Positions 44,401 through 51,668 of a stretch of DNA of 64,000 nt are shown in pieces (within the stretch, counting starts at the first letter, position 1; each line of letters opens with the position of its first letter). The notes beneath the pieces were generated by a model that was not told the DNA's origin, ran no database searches, and worked only from the letters and a program-made list of their open reading frames with translations. The DNA comes from Eutreptiella sp. 'Long Island Sound 2002' (lineage: Eukaryota; Euglenozoa; Euglenophyceae; Eutreptiales; Eutreptiaceae): contig OZ038379.1 of NCBI GenBank assembly GCA_964036045.1, positions 183,106,553 to 183,170,552 on the forward strand, read 5' to 3'. Position numbers and translations under genes: made by a program.

Positions 44401-46288
44401 ACTGGCCATTGTCCGGTGAACTTTCGCAAGATAGGTCCCCAAAAATGCTGAAAACCCCGCTCATTTTCACCTCAAAAGGGACCACCACATGGCACCACCA
44501 TGTGAGAGACGCCTCATTGAAGATCCGTTTGCAATCATTTGATAGCCCAATAGATATGGAAGAAGAACAGCCCTCATTGGAAATGCCTACCTGATACAGT
44601 GGCTATCGTCCTGAACTTTCAGAACGATAATATTGAAAACAATCTGAAAACAGTGAATTTTGGACACTAGATCGGCCATAAAACGGTCCAGGTGACTCGA
44701 GATCACGCGAAATTTGTTTCAGGTGATGCCCGTTTGCTCTGCCGTCGCTTTGAGCTACTTGGATGCCGGTTTCGAGCCACGGTGCCCCCCCCAAAGACCT
44801 TTTTAGCACTTGCTACCGCTTGCTGCTTGCTGCTGCTGCTGCTGCTAAAATAGGTTGCTTACCCTGGACCCTAAGAAGGGTTGTAAAACCTCCGCTGGGA
44901 AACCCAGCTCGGTAACCACTGCACAATTAACAACAAACGCATGCAAAACACAGCAAACACTCTTTGCCAGACAGTTGCGGAACAATACTACCCTACGGCC
45001 CCCTTGAAACCCCCCCCCCAAGCGCGCAACCCCCCCCCCCTTGCCCAAGGGAACCGCACCCAAAGGACAAAGGATCTGCCACCCGTCAGCTCATCCCCCT
45101 CCCTCAGAAACCGGTGAGCTGTCGCTTGCATACGGGCAAATCCAGCAACTCCTGCGATCCCGCACTGGTGTCACTGATCACATCATCGTCATCTGTACTT
45201 CCGCATCTCCCTCCCCCCCAGAGGGGAGAGGAGATTCAAGGGGGGCGGCGTAGGGGACGCCGGTTGTGGGGATGTCGATGGGCAGCCTCTGCCGTGCTCC
45301 CCAGTACAACCCTGAGTGGCTAGCAGCCAATTGTGGGTTGCCCATGCATGTGTGCAGTCAGTCCCAGTGCACGAGAAAGCAGTCGGCAGCGGCGACACAG
45401 ACCTATGCACGCCATCATGTCCTCATCTGCACGCTGAGTGTGAGGGCCCGGGAAGTACTTCTTCACAAGACCATCCACTAAAGTATTGACCCTGAACTGG
45501 TCTGCACACATGTGATACGGGATTCGACACATGGGGCATTTGTTGCTGAAGTCTCGGGCCCTGAAGATCAGAAGCATGTGTACCACGACTACGCTACGCC
45601 TGAGAAGCCTCTATTCTCCATGAGGGGAGAGGAGCCTCTGGATGAGAATTTGGACCCTCGATCAAGTTTGAGAGAGTATGTGGACTCTAAGAGGAGAGTC
45701 GTGGCGAAGAGGCTATGCTACGCTGGGCCTACCCGCAGCTCCTGGCCGCTGAAGCAAGGACCAATGGGGGATATATCTGTGAGGAGATCGTAACAGGGCG
45801 GTTTGCAAGGGGGGGGGGGATGCTGGAGGTCGCTAAACACGCTCAACCATTGGAGGGTAACCGGCGGCGGTGACGGCGGCCGGAGGGAAACCAACGGCAG
45901 TTTGATGGGAACCGGAGCAGCCCCTGGGGGTGGTCCTGAATACGGAAAAAGAAAACAAAAAACTGTGGGCCACCGTGGGTCGTGACACGTGCGCGCACAC
46001 ACACGATTGAAGCGAGACGAACAGGCGTGACGAACAGAGCACTGCTGGTCGCCAACGAATCTCGTCAGGCCGAATGGCGCGCGCGCACACACACACACAC
46101 ACATGGCATCGGCCCCCAGCAAAGCCGCAACAACCATTCCCTCTGTTTTCCAGCAACCCTTCGTTGACAGGAACACACTTGCTGACGCACTCCAGACAGT
46201 AGGTGTGGCCACAAGGCAGGCTCACAGGCTTGTAGAACACTTGATAACACAGTGTGCATTCCAAGTCTGCAGCCAAAAGGGAAGACAT
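32076..46288 (-). CDS. RING + LON-domain protein with C-terminal membrane segment
   Basis: A LONRF-like gene spread over 14 kb. Exons with phase-matched junctions: 46179-46288, 45403-45560, 45112-45210 and 44863-44918 (RING and acidic linker), then 38882-39015, 36889-36967, 34684-36302 and 32076-32420 (LON part and tail). A link through 42442-42554 is likely but one exon there is missing. The RING is C3HC4 (CTLCYQVF...[11 protein letters not shown]...KCPMC). The LON part shows [23 protein letters not shown] and [26 protein letters not shown] proteins are taken to be ubiquitin ligases that recognise substrates through LON. Unusual here are 29 copies of a 10-residue repeat inside the LON region, and a hydrophobic segment after it ([20 protein letters not shown]), which would anchor the protein in a membrane. 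The order TPR-RING-LON is known in animals; no TPR was seen here. Confidence 0.7.
34684..36302 (-). CDS. LON-RING gene, long repeat exon
   Basis: Acceptor CTTGTCCTCAG and donor GAAGGAG|GTATTG. The exon has two leading bases plus 539 codons. It opens [20 protein letters not shown], runs through Ser/Pro/Asp-rich sequence, then 29 decamers such as [10 protein letters not shown] and [10 protein letters not shown], and ends with [20 protein letters not shown] and [20 protein letters not shown]. The last block is the closing helix of a LON substrate-binding domain. Frames on the opposite strand are open only because the repeat unit is 30 bp. Confidence 0.75.
35115..35986 (-). repeat. Coding minisatellite, 29 x 30 bp
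   Basis: About 29 tandem 30-bp units with no frameshift. Each encodes DN(T/A)AA(S/V) followed by DTGP or FPCP. The two endings and the T/A choice alternate in patches, showing unequal exchange and gene conversion. It is wholly inside the long LON-RING exon. Confidence 0.95.
36889..36967 (-). CDS. LON-RING gene, 79-bp exon
   Basis: Acceptor TCAACAGACAG and donor GCATCAG|GTCGTT. It reads [20 protein letters not shown] then DGDAAS and one base of an Asp codon. It joins in phase with the exons before (RRFQ|) and after (|DAEC). In LON domains, RRFxV is followed by a Y-x-D/E-containing strand, which fits. Confidence 0.65.
37095..37385 (+). mobile_element. MITE family 2/3 remnants
   Basis: TTTGTGTGCCAAACATGGCC at 37120 belongs to family 2. 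CCTCAGGAGAAAACTGAAAT and AACTTGGAGGTCAGTTTTAG near 37305-37360 match the centre of the family 3 copy at 54574. A family 2 right end (CCGTTGGAATACATCCTTGG) lies further on at about 37640. These are nested or broken insertions in a LON-RING intron. Confidence 0.5.
37745..37930 (+). repeat. Dispersed repeat family C (copy in 37.8 kb)
   Basis: TTGGCGGCGCCTATTGGCCT, CTCGCCACTGCTC and GTGTCAACGGAGCCCCTGG match the family order. It is preceded by a poly-G run and GTTGGCACAAGGCCTCGG. Confidence 0.55.
38092..38205 (+). repeat. Dispersed repeat family C, variant (second copy)
   Basis: Nearly identical over 100 bp to 10345-10450, from CACAAGGCCTTGGTGGTTGG to CTATGACAAGCAGGCATCCG. Two young copies 28 kb apart suggest recent movement. 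Confidence 0.65.
38680..38865 (+). repeat. Degenerate CCAACCAGCACC tandem repeat
   Basis: Units of roughly 18-20 bp built on CCAACCAGCACCAACACAGCC, in the intron just downstream of the LON-RING exon at 38882-39015. No coding role is visible. Confidence 0.6.
38882..39015 (-). CDS. LON-RING gene, central LON exon
   Basis: Acceptor GAATTGCACAG and donor TTTCAG|GTGCGC. It has two leading bases and 44 codons: [40 protein letters not shown] and RRFQ. The G-T-x-A-x-I and G-x-RRF blocks are the middle of the LON substrate-binding domain. The upstream exon must end with one base of a Gly/Glu-type codon. Confidence 0.75.
39400..40087. other. AT-richer intron segment before the pogo-like element
   Basis: Interrupted short frames on both strands with lower GC. 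The minus strand has [14 protein letters not shown] near 39740, which I cannot assign. Probably old transposon sequence. Confidence 0.3.
40088..41520 (+). mobile_element. pogo-like DNA transposon (degenerate)
   Basis: Terminal inverted repeats TAACCCCCCCC...TATTAATTCCCC (left, 40088) and GGGGAATTATTGGGGAGGGG...TTA (right, ending 41520), bounded by TA on each side as expected for the Tc1/mariner/pogo group. A second inverted-repeat copy at 40149-40176 makes the first 89 bp a small palindromic unit of its own. The interior encodes a broken transposase. About 1.43 kb in total, in a LON-RING intron. Confidence 0.75.
40223..41379 (+). pseudogene. Broken DDE transposase (pogo/jerky type)
   Basis: Fragments in different frames follow the order of DDE_1 transposases. 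They are an acidic N-terminal part ([19 protein letters not shown]), [12 protein letters not shown], the second-Asp block [36 protein letters not shown], and after a TAG at 40918 in the same frame, [20 protein letters not shown] and an acidic tail. At least one frameshift (near 40810) and the TAG disable it. The C-terminus has a Cys cluster ([19 protein letters not shown]) not typical of pogo. It would have cut and pasted the surrounding element. Confidence 0.7.
42090..42215. repeat. (GGAT)n minisatellite
   Basis: GGATGGATGGATG units with some GGCT and GGAG, followed by GACAAACGGACAGATAGATA. Low-complexity frames result on both strands. Confidence 0.9.
42442..42554 (-). CDS. Possible LON N-terminal exon
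   Basis: Acceptor CATGTCTGACAG and donor GAACAG|GTGTGA. It has two leading bases and 37 codons: [20 protein letters not shown] and [17 protein letters not shown]. The FPG followed by a short strand and S-x-x-LV recalls the start of LON domains (FPG-x-x-x-PL...). It lies where that part should be. Its phase does not join either neighbour directly, so another exon is needed. Confidence 0.4.
43267..43390 (-). CDS. Possible exon with consensus donor
   Basis: Acceptor GAGAGTGCAG and an excellent donor TTTGGC|GTGAGT. It reads [20 protein letters not shown] then [20 protein letters not shown]. It could be the first strands of the LON domain (VP-x-x-L-x-I-x-x-RFR compared with LPLHIFEPRYR) or part of another protein. 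No phase-matched partner was found. Confidence 0.35.
43820..43975 (+). repeat. Dispersed repeat family E (copy in 43.9 kb)
   Basis: TTGAGCATTTTGAGTACAAA, TTTTCCGGCGCCTGTGGCGCC in part, and GGACCTCTCAAACATTTTGG are shared with 11645-11770 and 56043-56165. Flanked by poly-G. Confidence 0.5.
44863..44918 (-). CDS. LON-RING gene, 56-bp exon
   Basis: Acceptor TTAATTGTGCAG and donor TCCAGG|GTAAGC. It has two leading bases and 18 codons: [18 protein letters not shown] after a split Val. It joins the acidic exon at 45112 in phase. Small, so accepted mainly on splice signals. Confidence 0.45.
45112..45210 (-). CDS. LON-RING gene, acidic linker exon
   Basis: A split Gly, then [20 protein letters not shown] and [12 protein letters not shown] plus one base. 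Phase fits both neighbours. The acceptor is weak (a G-rich stretch before AG), so the 5' boundary may differ by a few bases. Confidence 0.45.
45403..45560 (-). CDS. LON-RING gene, second half of RING
   Basis: Acceptor TGATCTTCAG. The first base completes the Lys of CVSK, then [20 protein letters not shown] and [22 protein letters not shown] supplies the last zinc ligands. The helix [11 protein letters not shown] is the usual RING follow-on in LONRF-type proteins. The donor is taken as GCATAG|GTCTGT. Confidence 0.75.
46179..46288 (-). CDS. LON-RING gene, first half of RING
   Basis: [20 protein letters not shown] then [16 protein letters not shown] and two bases of Lys before AGCAA|GTGTG. It has the ligands C-x2-C, C-x-H and C-x2-C in RING spacing. 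The Met at 46288 is in frame, but TTTTGGCTGCAG just after it is also a good acceptor, so upstream exons may exist. Confidence 0.75.
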
Positions 46289-46441
46289 ACTCCTCGATGT
46301 TCAGGCCATGGGCGAGCAGTAGCTCACCATTTGAGACCTGACAAAACGGAACAAGAGGGCATCGATGGTGGTCCAGCATTTTTATCCATGCGTCAGAGAA
46401 GGCGGTACCAGAAATCTACTAAGAAATCCTCTACAAACCTC

Positions 46442-46697
46442 ATACCGGGGGCGGAACTGCTGGATCCTCAAGAGGCAGAGGCACCGGCGGCTCTTCAGGA
46501 CCCTCCGGCTGGACTGGCCTTAAGGGCCCCAACACAGGTGGTAGTAGGGCCGCCTCAAGTATGGGCACCGGCACCGTCGGCGCGGGTGCGGGGGCTGGAG
46601 GAAGTTTGGGGTAAGGTTTGGGCTGACACTTTTCATGGACCGTTGTGTATGAACTACGAAGAAAAAGCAACTTATTGAAGTTATTGAGGGTCATGAC
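46442..46697 (-). CDS. Possible Pro-rich exon upstream of RING
   Basis: An open frame MTLNNFNKLLFLRSS then PKPYPKLPPAPAPAPTVPVP and PLRPVQPEGPEEPPVPLPLE, ending at a good donor (CCCCCG|GTATGAGG). It could be an N-terminal exon of the LON-RING gene, but its phase 0 end does not fit the acceptor at 46274 directly. Confidence 0.25.
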
Positions 46698-46754
46698 GTC
46701 AGGTTTTGTAATAACCAGCATGATCCTGATCTCATGCCAGACTTAGGCTAAGTG

Positions 46755-46802
46755 TTTGCACTGCGTGCGCACTGCGTGCGCACTGCGTGCATACTGCGCA
46801 CG
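46755..46802. repeat. GCGTGCGCACT short tandem repeat
   Basis: ACTGCGTGCGC repeated about four times. Similar units are at 23565-23592 and 47797-47820. Confidence 0.7.
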
Positions 46803-46935
46803 CAGAGGCTAGGATACTCACCCAAGAATACCACTCATCTGTCCAGTAGCACGGCGAAGCAGCAAAGCCCAAATCAGAACAACAAAACTGCCTGCAACTT
46901 GGTAATCCGGTGTCCTTAGAACAAGGAAATCAGCC

Positions 46936-47193
46936 TTATAAAGTACAACTATGCAAAGGCATGCAAGATGCACACATGTTCAAGTGGCAAGTGCCACACT
47001 CGGATATATCACCGGGACGGTGGCCACACAATTGGCAACAAACACCGTCATCATTTTCTTCCTCTACAACGGTTGCCTCCTCCTGTGCCCATACAGACTC
47101 TGGCACATGAGGCCAAGGTCCATACGGTTTTTGCCAGCCGGTCATTTTTGCTTGCACGGAGGCGAGCAATCTCCGGGACAATAGTTGGCTCAA
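46936..47193 (-). pseudogene. Cys-cluster remnant, possibly transposase tail
   Basis: VCCQLCGHRPGDISECGTCH then LNMCASCMPLHSC before the stop: C-x2-C, C-x2-C and C-x2-C pairs with a His, like the cysteine-rich C-termini of piggyBac-type transposases. Just upstream, in another frame, LVRRIYRVGQGYRKPKDVIP and PTIVPEIARLRASKNDR look like the preceding part, implying a frameshift. Family not proven. Confidence 0.35.
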
Positions 47194-49687
47194 TGTTGCC
47201 GCCGGACGGGGGTGGAATCACATCCTTTGGCTTGCGGTATCCCTGCCCAACACGGTAAATGCGTCTTACAAGAGGGGGAAGAGAACCGAGAGAGAAATCG
47301 GGGTAAGAGGGGTGGTTGTTCTTCCAAAAATCAAGATGGGCCCTACGGAACTCATTGAGGAACAGGATCCGCTCAAGGGGTCGACATTTTCGGACGCTCA
47401 TGGGTGGGGGCGGGGTTGAGGGCCACCGGTCCTTGTATTGATGCACCACACAACAAAGCGTGGATTCAAAGATTGTCCCGGTTTCCTCAATAGCACCGGA
47501 CGGTTGGGGCCCAATGATTTTTGGAAATGTCGCCCTTGTCTTGCCCTCAAGTATGCACGGATCTTCAGGTGGCGGTCTCGGCGAATTGGCTACACAGCCC
47601 CAGCAGACTCTGCCACAGGGAAGGGGCATTTACACAATTTACATTCCAAAATGGACAAGAATCTAGGAAATGGTTGACAATTCAAATATGCCACGTCCTA
47701 AATGCTTGGGAGGCCAAAAAACCCTTGTATGGAACCAAAAACTTGTCAAAAGGGGCCAAAACTAGGGTTCGAGTATTGGCCGACATCCAAAACTTTGCAC
47801 TGCGTGCGCACTGCGTGCATGGCATTCCCTTACTCAGTTCGACTACAACCAGCACTGAATGTTGCCTTGAGTTCGCCACTATTTTGTGGCCATCAAATGT
47901 TTCAAACCAACTTTCTAACAATTGTTCGCGGGGTGTGGCTGTTGACAGACCCCAGTGTGGGTCACGGATCGGGGGTACCTGCCCTCACACTCTTAATGTT
48001 AGGTTGGTGGTTGGAACCCGTCCAGCACCCTTACTGTTACCTTGTCTCGGTGACAACACCTCTCCAATTGTGTTGCCAACAATTCAAATGTCGCTATGTT
48101 GTCTTTGATGCATGCCCAAGCCCATGTGTTTTTTTTCAATATGCATGGCAGCCCTGCTGACCAAACACAGTGCTGAATCAGGTCCATTCAAGTTCATACT
48201 TACAGTGATAGAGAAAGTCAGTGGCCTGAGGTCAGTGGGTCTGTGTGGGGGGTAGGGGGGCAAGCCCATGTGTTCTCTCTACGTGACATTGCATGGTAAA
48301 CTTGAAGTTCTGACATGTGGTGCCTCAATAGTCTACACCCCTTCCGCAAAGTACACAAGCCCATGTCAGCAGGCAAGTAAGCACAAAACAAAGTAGACTC
48401 GTCAGTGATGCACCATAGGCTGCAGAGAAGAGTAGACTGGGGTGCATTCAGGTTAACTGGGCAGAATGGAACACCAACCATCATTGAGTTCTTCCCTGTA
48501 AAACCACTCAATTCCCACAAATGCCCACTCAATGCACACAGCCTAATTCTACACTGCCTCCACATGGAAAACGAAGGGTGTAATCATTGTACCCACTTGT
48601 ATTCTCATGCTTTGCGCCGTTTGCATGCAGTATGGCAAGATTAATAGTGTGGTGACTGCGGCTCAAAAGTTAAGGGGTTTGCTCCATTTGTTTGATTCAC
48701 CTGCCACCCCATGGGTCACGTGTGGACATGTCATGTCCCTCAGTACCTGCACTGGTTCCATTTTTGTGTCATGGGTTCGAGGGCAGTTGGCGCCAGCTTG
48801 AGACCGATATAAAATTGTCAATGCATGGGCAGAGGATAGGGGCAGTTTGTGGTTGAAATAGTGCTGTCGTAAGATGTTGCAAGGTGGGTGCTGCGCAAAC
48901 TGCGTGTGCGACTTAAGGACGTCCATACAAGGTGCACAAGAACAACAGATGCTTGTGGGATACCTACAAACCATGGATGCATCAATGGATGAACCACGTT
49001 ATGCAGTGATAGAATGTTGCCTTGGAGTTCGCTGGACTCAGCGACCAAATGTTTCCGAGCCAACAGCTACCCGAGAATTTTCAGTCCAATTTCTCACCAC
49101 AGCCCCACCGTCGGGGGGCTGGCGGGAGGAAAGTAATGCAATCTCAATCAGCTCATCCCCATCCCCAAGCCCCAATAGCCGATTAATCCCCAACCGTGCC
49201 CTCCTCTTGTTTCATCCTCAGTTATCTATTCCTCACCGCCAGGTCCAATACTCTGCACACGTATCCTCATATTTATCATAAAGTGGGGTGGACAGGAACC
49301 CTCTGATACATCAAAACCCCAAATGACCCCCTTGACCCTCTGCAACCCATCAATAGCCCTGAAAGCACTCCCCATCCCTCCACCACCCTCTGCAACCCTC
49401 AAACCTCATTTCCAGTGACCTGCAAAAATCTCAAATGAACACCAATCCAATGCCAGAAACCAGAAGCGAGTCTGCCATTGTGTCCAAACTTGGACTGCTC
49501 GCAATCGATTGTGGGAACCTCTGGGGTTATGGAGGCCTGATTGGGATCCCTCCCCACAATGTGGAGAGCCTGGACCATCCGCCCAGCACCATATGCACGT
49601 TGCCACATCCTATGATCACAAAGGGATAAAACCACTCAGCCTCTGCCCGCAATCCTGCCATACCCTGTCCCTCTTTTGATCTCTCGC

Positions 49688-49735
49688 CCCTTCCCTGCCC
49701 CTGCCCCTGCCCCTGCCCCTGTCCCTTTCCCTGTC
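49688..49735. repeat. (CCCCTG)n tract
   Basis: CCCCTGCCCCTGCCCCTG hexamers grading into CCCTTTCCC. Simple sequence. Confidence 0.85.
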
Positions 49736-50147
49736 CCACTTGAAGCAACACAGGTGCTCAGGCTGAAGGAGCGTGATCTGCACCATTGTCTGCACAGGCG
49801 CTGTGTTTCTCTGCGAGCCCTTTCTGTCCCACTCTGGTCTTGAAACGCGGTGCCAGTGCACAGGTCTTGAAGACCATGAATCAACAAGGGTCACGGTTAG
49901 TACACGCTGGCCTAGGCAGCGAGCCGGCACCAGGTACAGGGGGGAGGAGGGGGGGATAATTTCGCGTGCGGATCATTTTGCTGGCGAAAAGTTCGCCACC
50001 CTTGCAGATCCCGAGGCTTACACTGCCTCACCCACACAATGCGCTGCCAGAGCCGCCAGATTTCGCTTGGGGAACCGTTCGCCACCCTCTTTAAAGACAA
50101 CATTTTGCGACGAAACTATCCCCCTCCACCTGCACTGTGACTGGGGA

Positions 50148-51668
50148 TCACATGTCCGTAGGTTCTGCAGGTTTGGCCTTGGCACGCCGGACGCGCCTGA
50201 CTCCCTCCAGTGGGGAGACACCAATGCGTGCGAGGTGCCCTGCCTGTGCGGAGACAGTGCCATGTCCTGTGTCCACTTGGGCTGTGGAAGAAACTCGGAG
50301 GTCACTGCTTCGGTTATGAAGGGGGCCGGGGCTCGAGCCCGGGCGCGGGCAAGGCCCAGCAGTGGAGTTCGTCGCCGGGTTCGGACCACGTGTTGGATCA
50401 GAACCAGCGGTTGGGTTGTGGCCCGGGCGAGAGCTATGGTGAGAGCCTAAGTTACGAGTCAAGTTGGAATTGGAAGTGGGCGCCACCTCCGCGGCGACGG
50501 CCGCGCCGCTCCCGTGCCCCGCCGGGCCTCCGCCCCCGGCGGCGCCCGCGTCCGGCCCGGCAGAAGTGCCGGCCACCTTGGCGCGCTTGGGGTGCCGCAC
50601 GAACCCCGACGCTGAGAGGTCCGCGTGAGAGAACATGCCCGCCAGGGCTACGGCCTCCTGCTCCGCCGCCCGCCGCCGCGCCTCCCGCTCCGCCACCAGC
50701 TCCGCCAGCCGCTGGCGCTCCTCCTCCTTCCGCTTCTGCCGCTCCCCTCGCGAGTGGTACTGCTGGTCCATCAACCGCCGCTCTTGCGCGGCCGCACGCT
50801 CGCGCACCAGCCGCTGCTTCTGCAGTCGCACGCGCTCCTGCTCGGCCTCCTCCCGCTGCCGCCGCCGCTCCTCCTGCTCCCTCTGCGCGGCGGCGACCGC
50901 GGCGCGCAGGGCCTCCGCCTCCCGCTGCGCGCGCTGCCGGTAGGTCTCGTCCACCAGCCCGTCCTCCACGTCCCGCTGGCCCCACAATTCGCTGGTCTCT
51001 TCGTCGTGCAGCAGCAGCTGCTGCTTCAGGGCATCGGCGTCCGCAGTCAACCGCCGTTGCTCCGCCGAAGGCTCCGCCTCGACGTCTGCGTCGACAGCGG
51101 GCGGGCGTACCGCCTGCAGCTCAGCCTCAACCGCCTCCAGCCGCGCGCTCAGCGCGGTGCGCTTCTGATCGCGGAGTCGGTTCTCCTGCTGCCGCGCGCG
51201 CCCCTTGGCCGCCTCGGCCGATTCCGCAGAGGGAGGGTTCTCACGCTCCGGATCCGGCGCGGGGGGGGGGCGGCCGCCGGGGCCCTCTGGAGACGCAGCG
51301 TCTCCCACGGCAGCCGAAGGGCTGAAGGTGGACGCAGCGACGGAGCCCTCGGCGTTCGCGGTCGCTGCCGCAGCAGAAAGGGCCCGACCGGGGTCCGGGG
51401 CGACCGCGTCCTGCGTGGCCGGGGCCCCCGGGGACTCGGGTGCGTTCGCGGCCTTTTTGGGGTCCGGCTTCGCGGGTTTGGCCGGCGTTGTGGGGCCCTT
51501 GTGCGTGCCCTCGATCCCGCAGTTGAAGAGCTGCGTGAACTCCTGTTTGCCGAGGCCGTCGCTGGGCTCGGCCCCCAGCGCCCCCTCGATCAGCCGGCGC
51601 TTTTTGGTCTGGATGGACAGCAACACGCCCTCCAGCGTTCCTTGGGTGACGAAGCGCAGGACACGCAC
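50148..51668 (-). CDS. SNF2 gene, last exon (C-terminal tail)
   Basis: Acceptor TGTCCGCAG, phase 0. [20 protein letters not shown] and [12 protein letters not shown] complete the helicase C lobe. The rest is Ala/Pro-rich, then a highly charged coiled coil ([20 protein letters not shown] to [20 protein letters not shown]), then a Ser/Asn/Gly-rich end with the basic [16 protein letters not shown] and stop. Total 506 codons plus stop. The coiled coil suggests self-association or partner binding. The plus-strand frame of 406 codons here is antisense. Confidence 0.85.
   Translation of the reverse strand: MRVLRFVTQGTLEGVLLSIQTKKRRLIEGALGAEPSDGLGKQEFTQLFNCGIEGTHKGPTTPAKPAKPDPKKAANAPESPGAPATQDAVAPDPGRALSAAAATANAEGSVAASTFSPSAAVGDAASPEGPGGRPPPAPDPERENPPSAESAEAAKGRARQQENRLRDQKRTALSARLEAVEAELQAVRPPAVDADVEAEPSAEQRRLTADADALKQQLLLHDEETSELWGQRDVEDGLVDETYRQRAQREAEALRAAVAAAQREQEERRRQREEAEQERVRLQKQRLVRERAAAQERRLMDQQYHSRGERQKRKEEERQRLAELVAEREARRRAAEQEAVALAGMFSHADLSASGFVRHPKRAKVAGTSAGPDAGAAGGGGPAGHGSGAAVAAEVAPTSNSNLTRNLGSHHSSRPGHNPTAGSDPTRGPNPATNSTAGPCPRPGSSPGPLHNRSSDLRVSSTAQVDTGHGTVSAQAGHLARIGVSPLEGVRRVRRAKAKPAEPTDM

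Larger units (their letters stand above)
46289..50147. other. Intergenic region with AT-richer old repeats
   Basis: Between the RING exons and the 3' end of the SNF2 gene. It holds a Pro-rich possible exon, GCGCACTGCGTGC repeats, a Cys-cluster remnant and a (CCCCTG)n tract. From 47.2 to 49.6 kb frames are short and interrupted on both strands, and I see nothing I can name. Confidence 0.5.
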
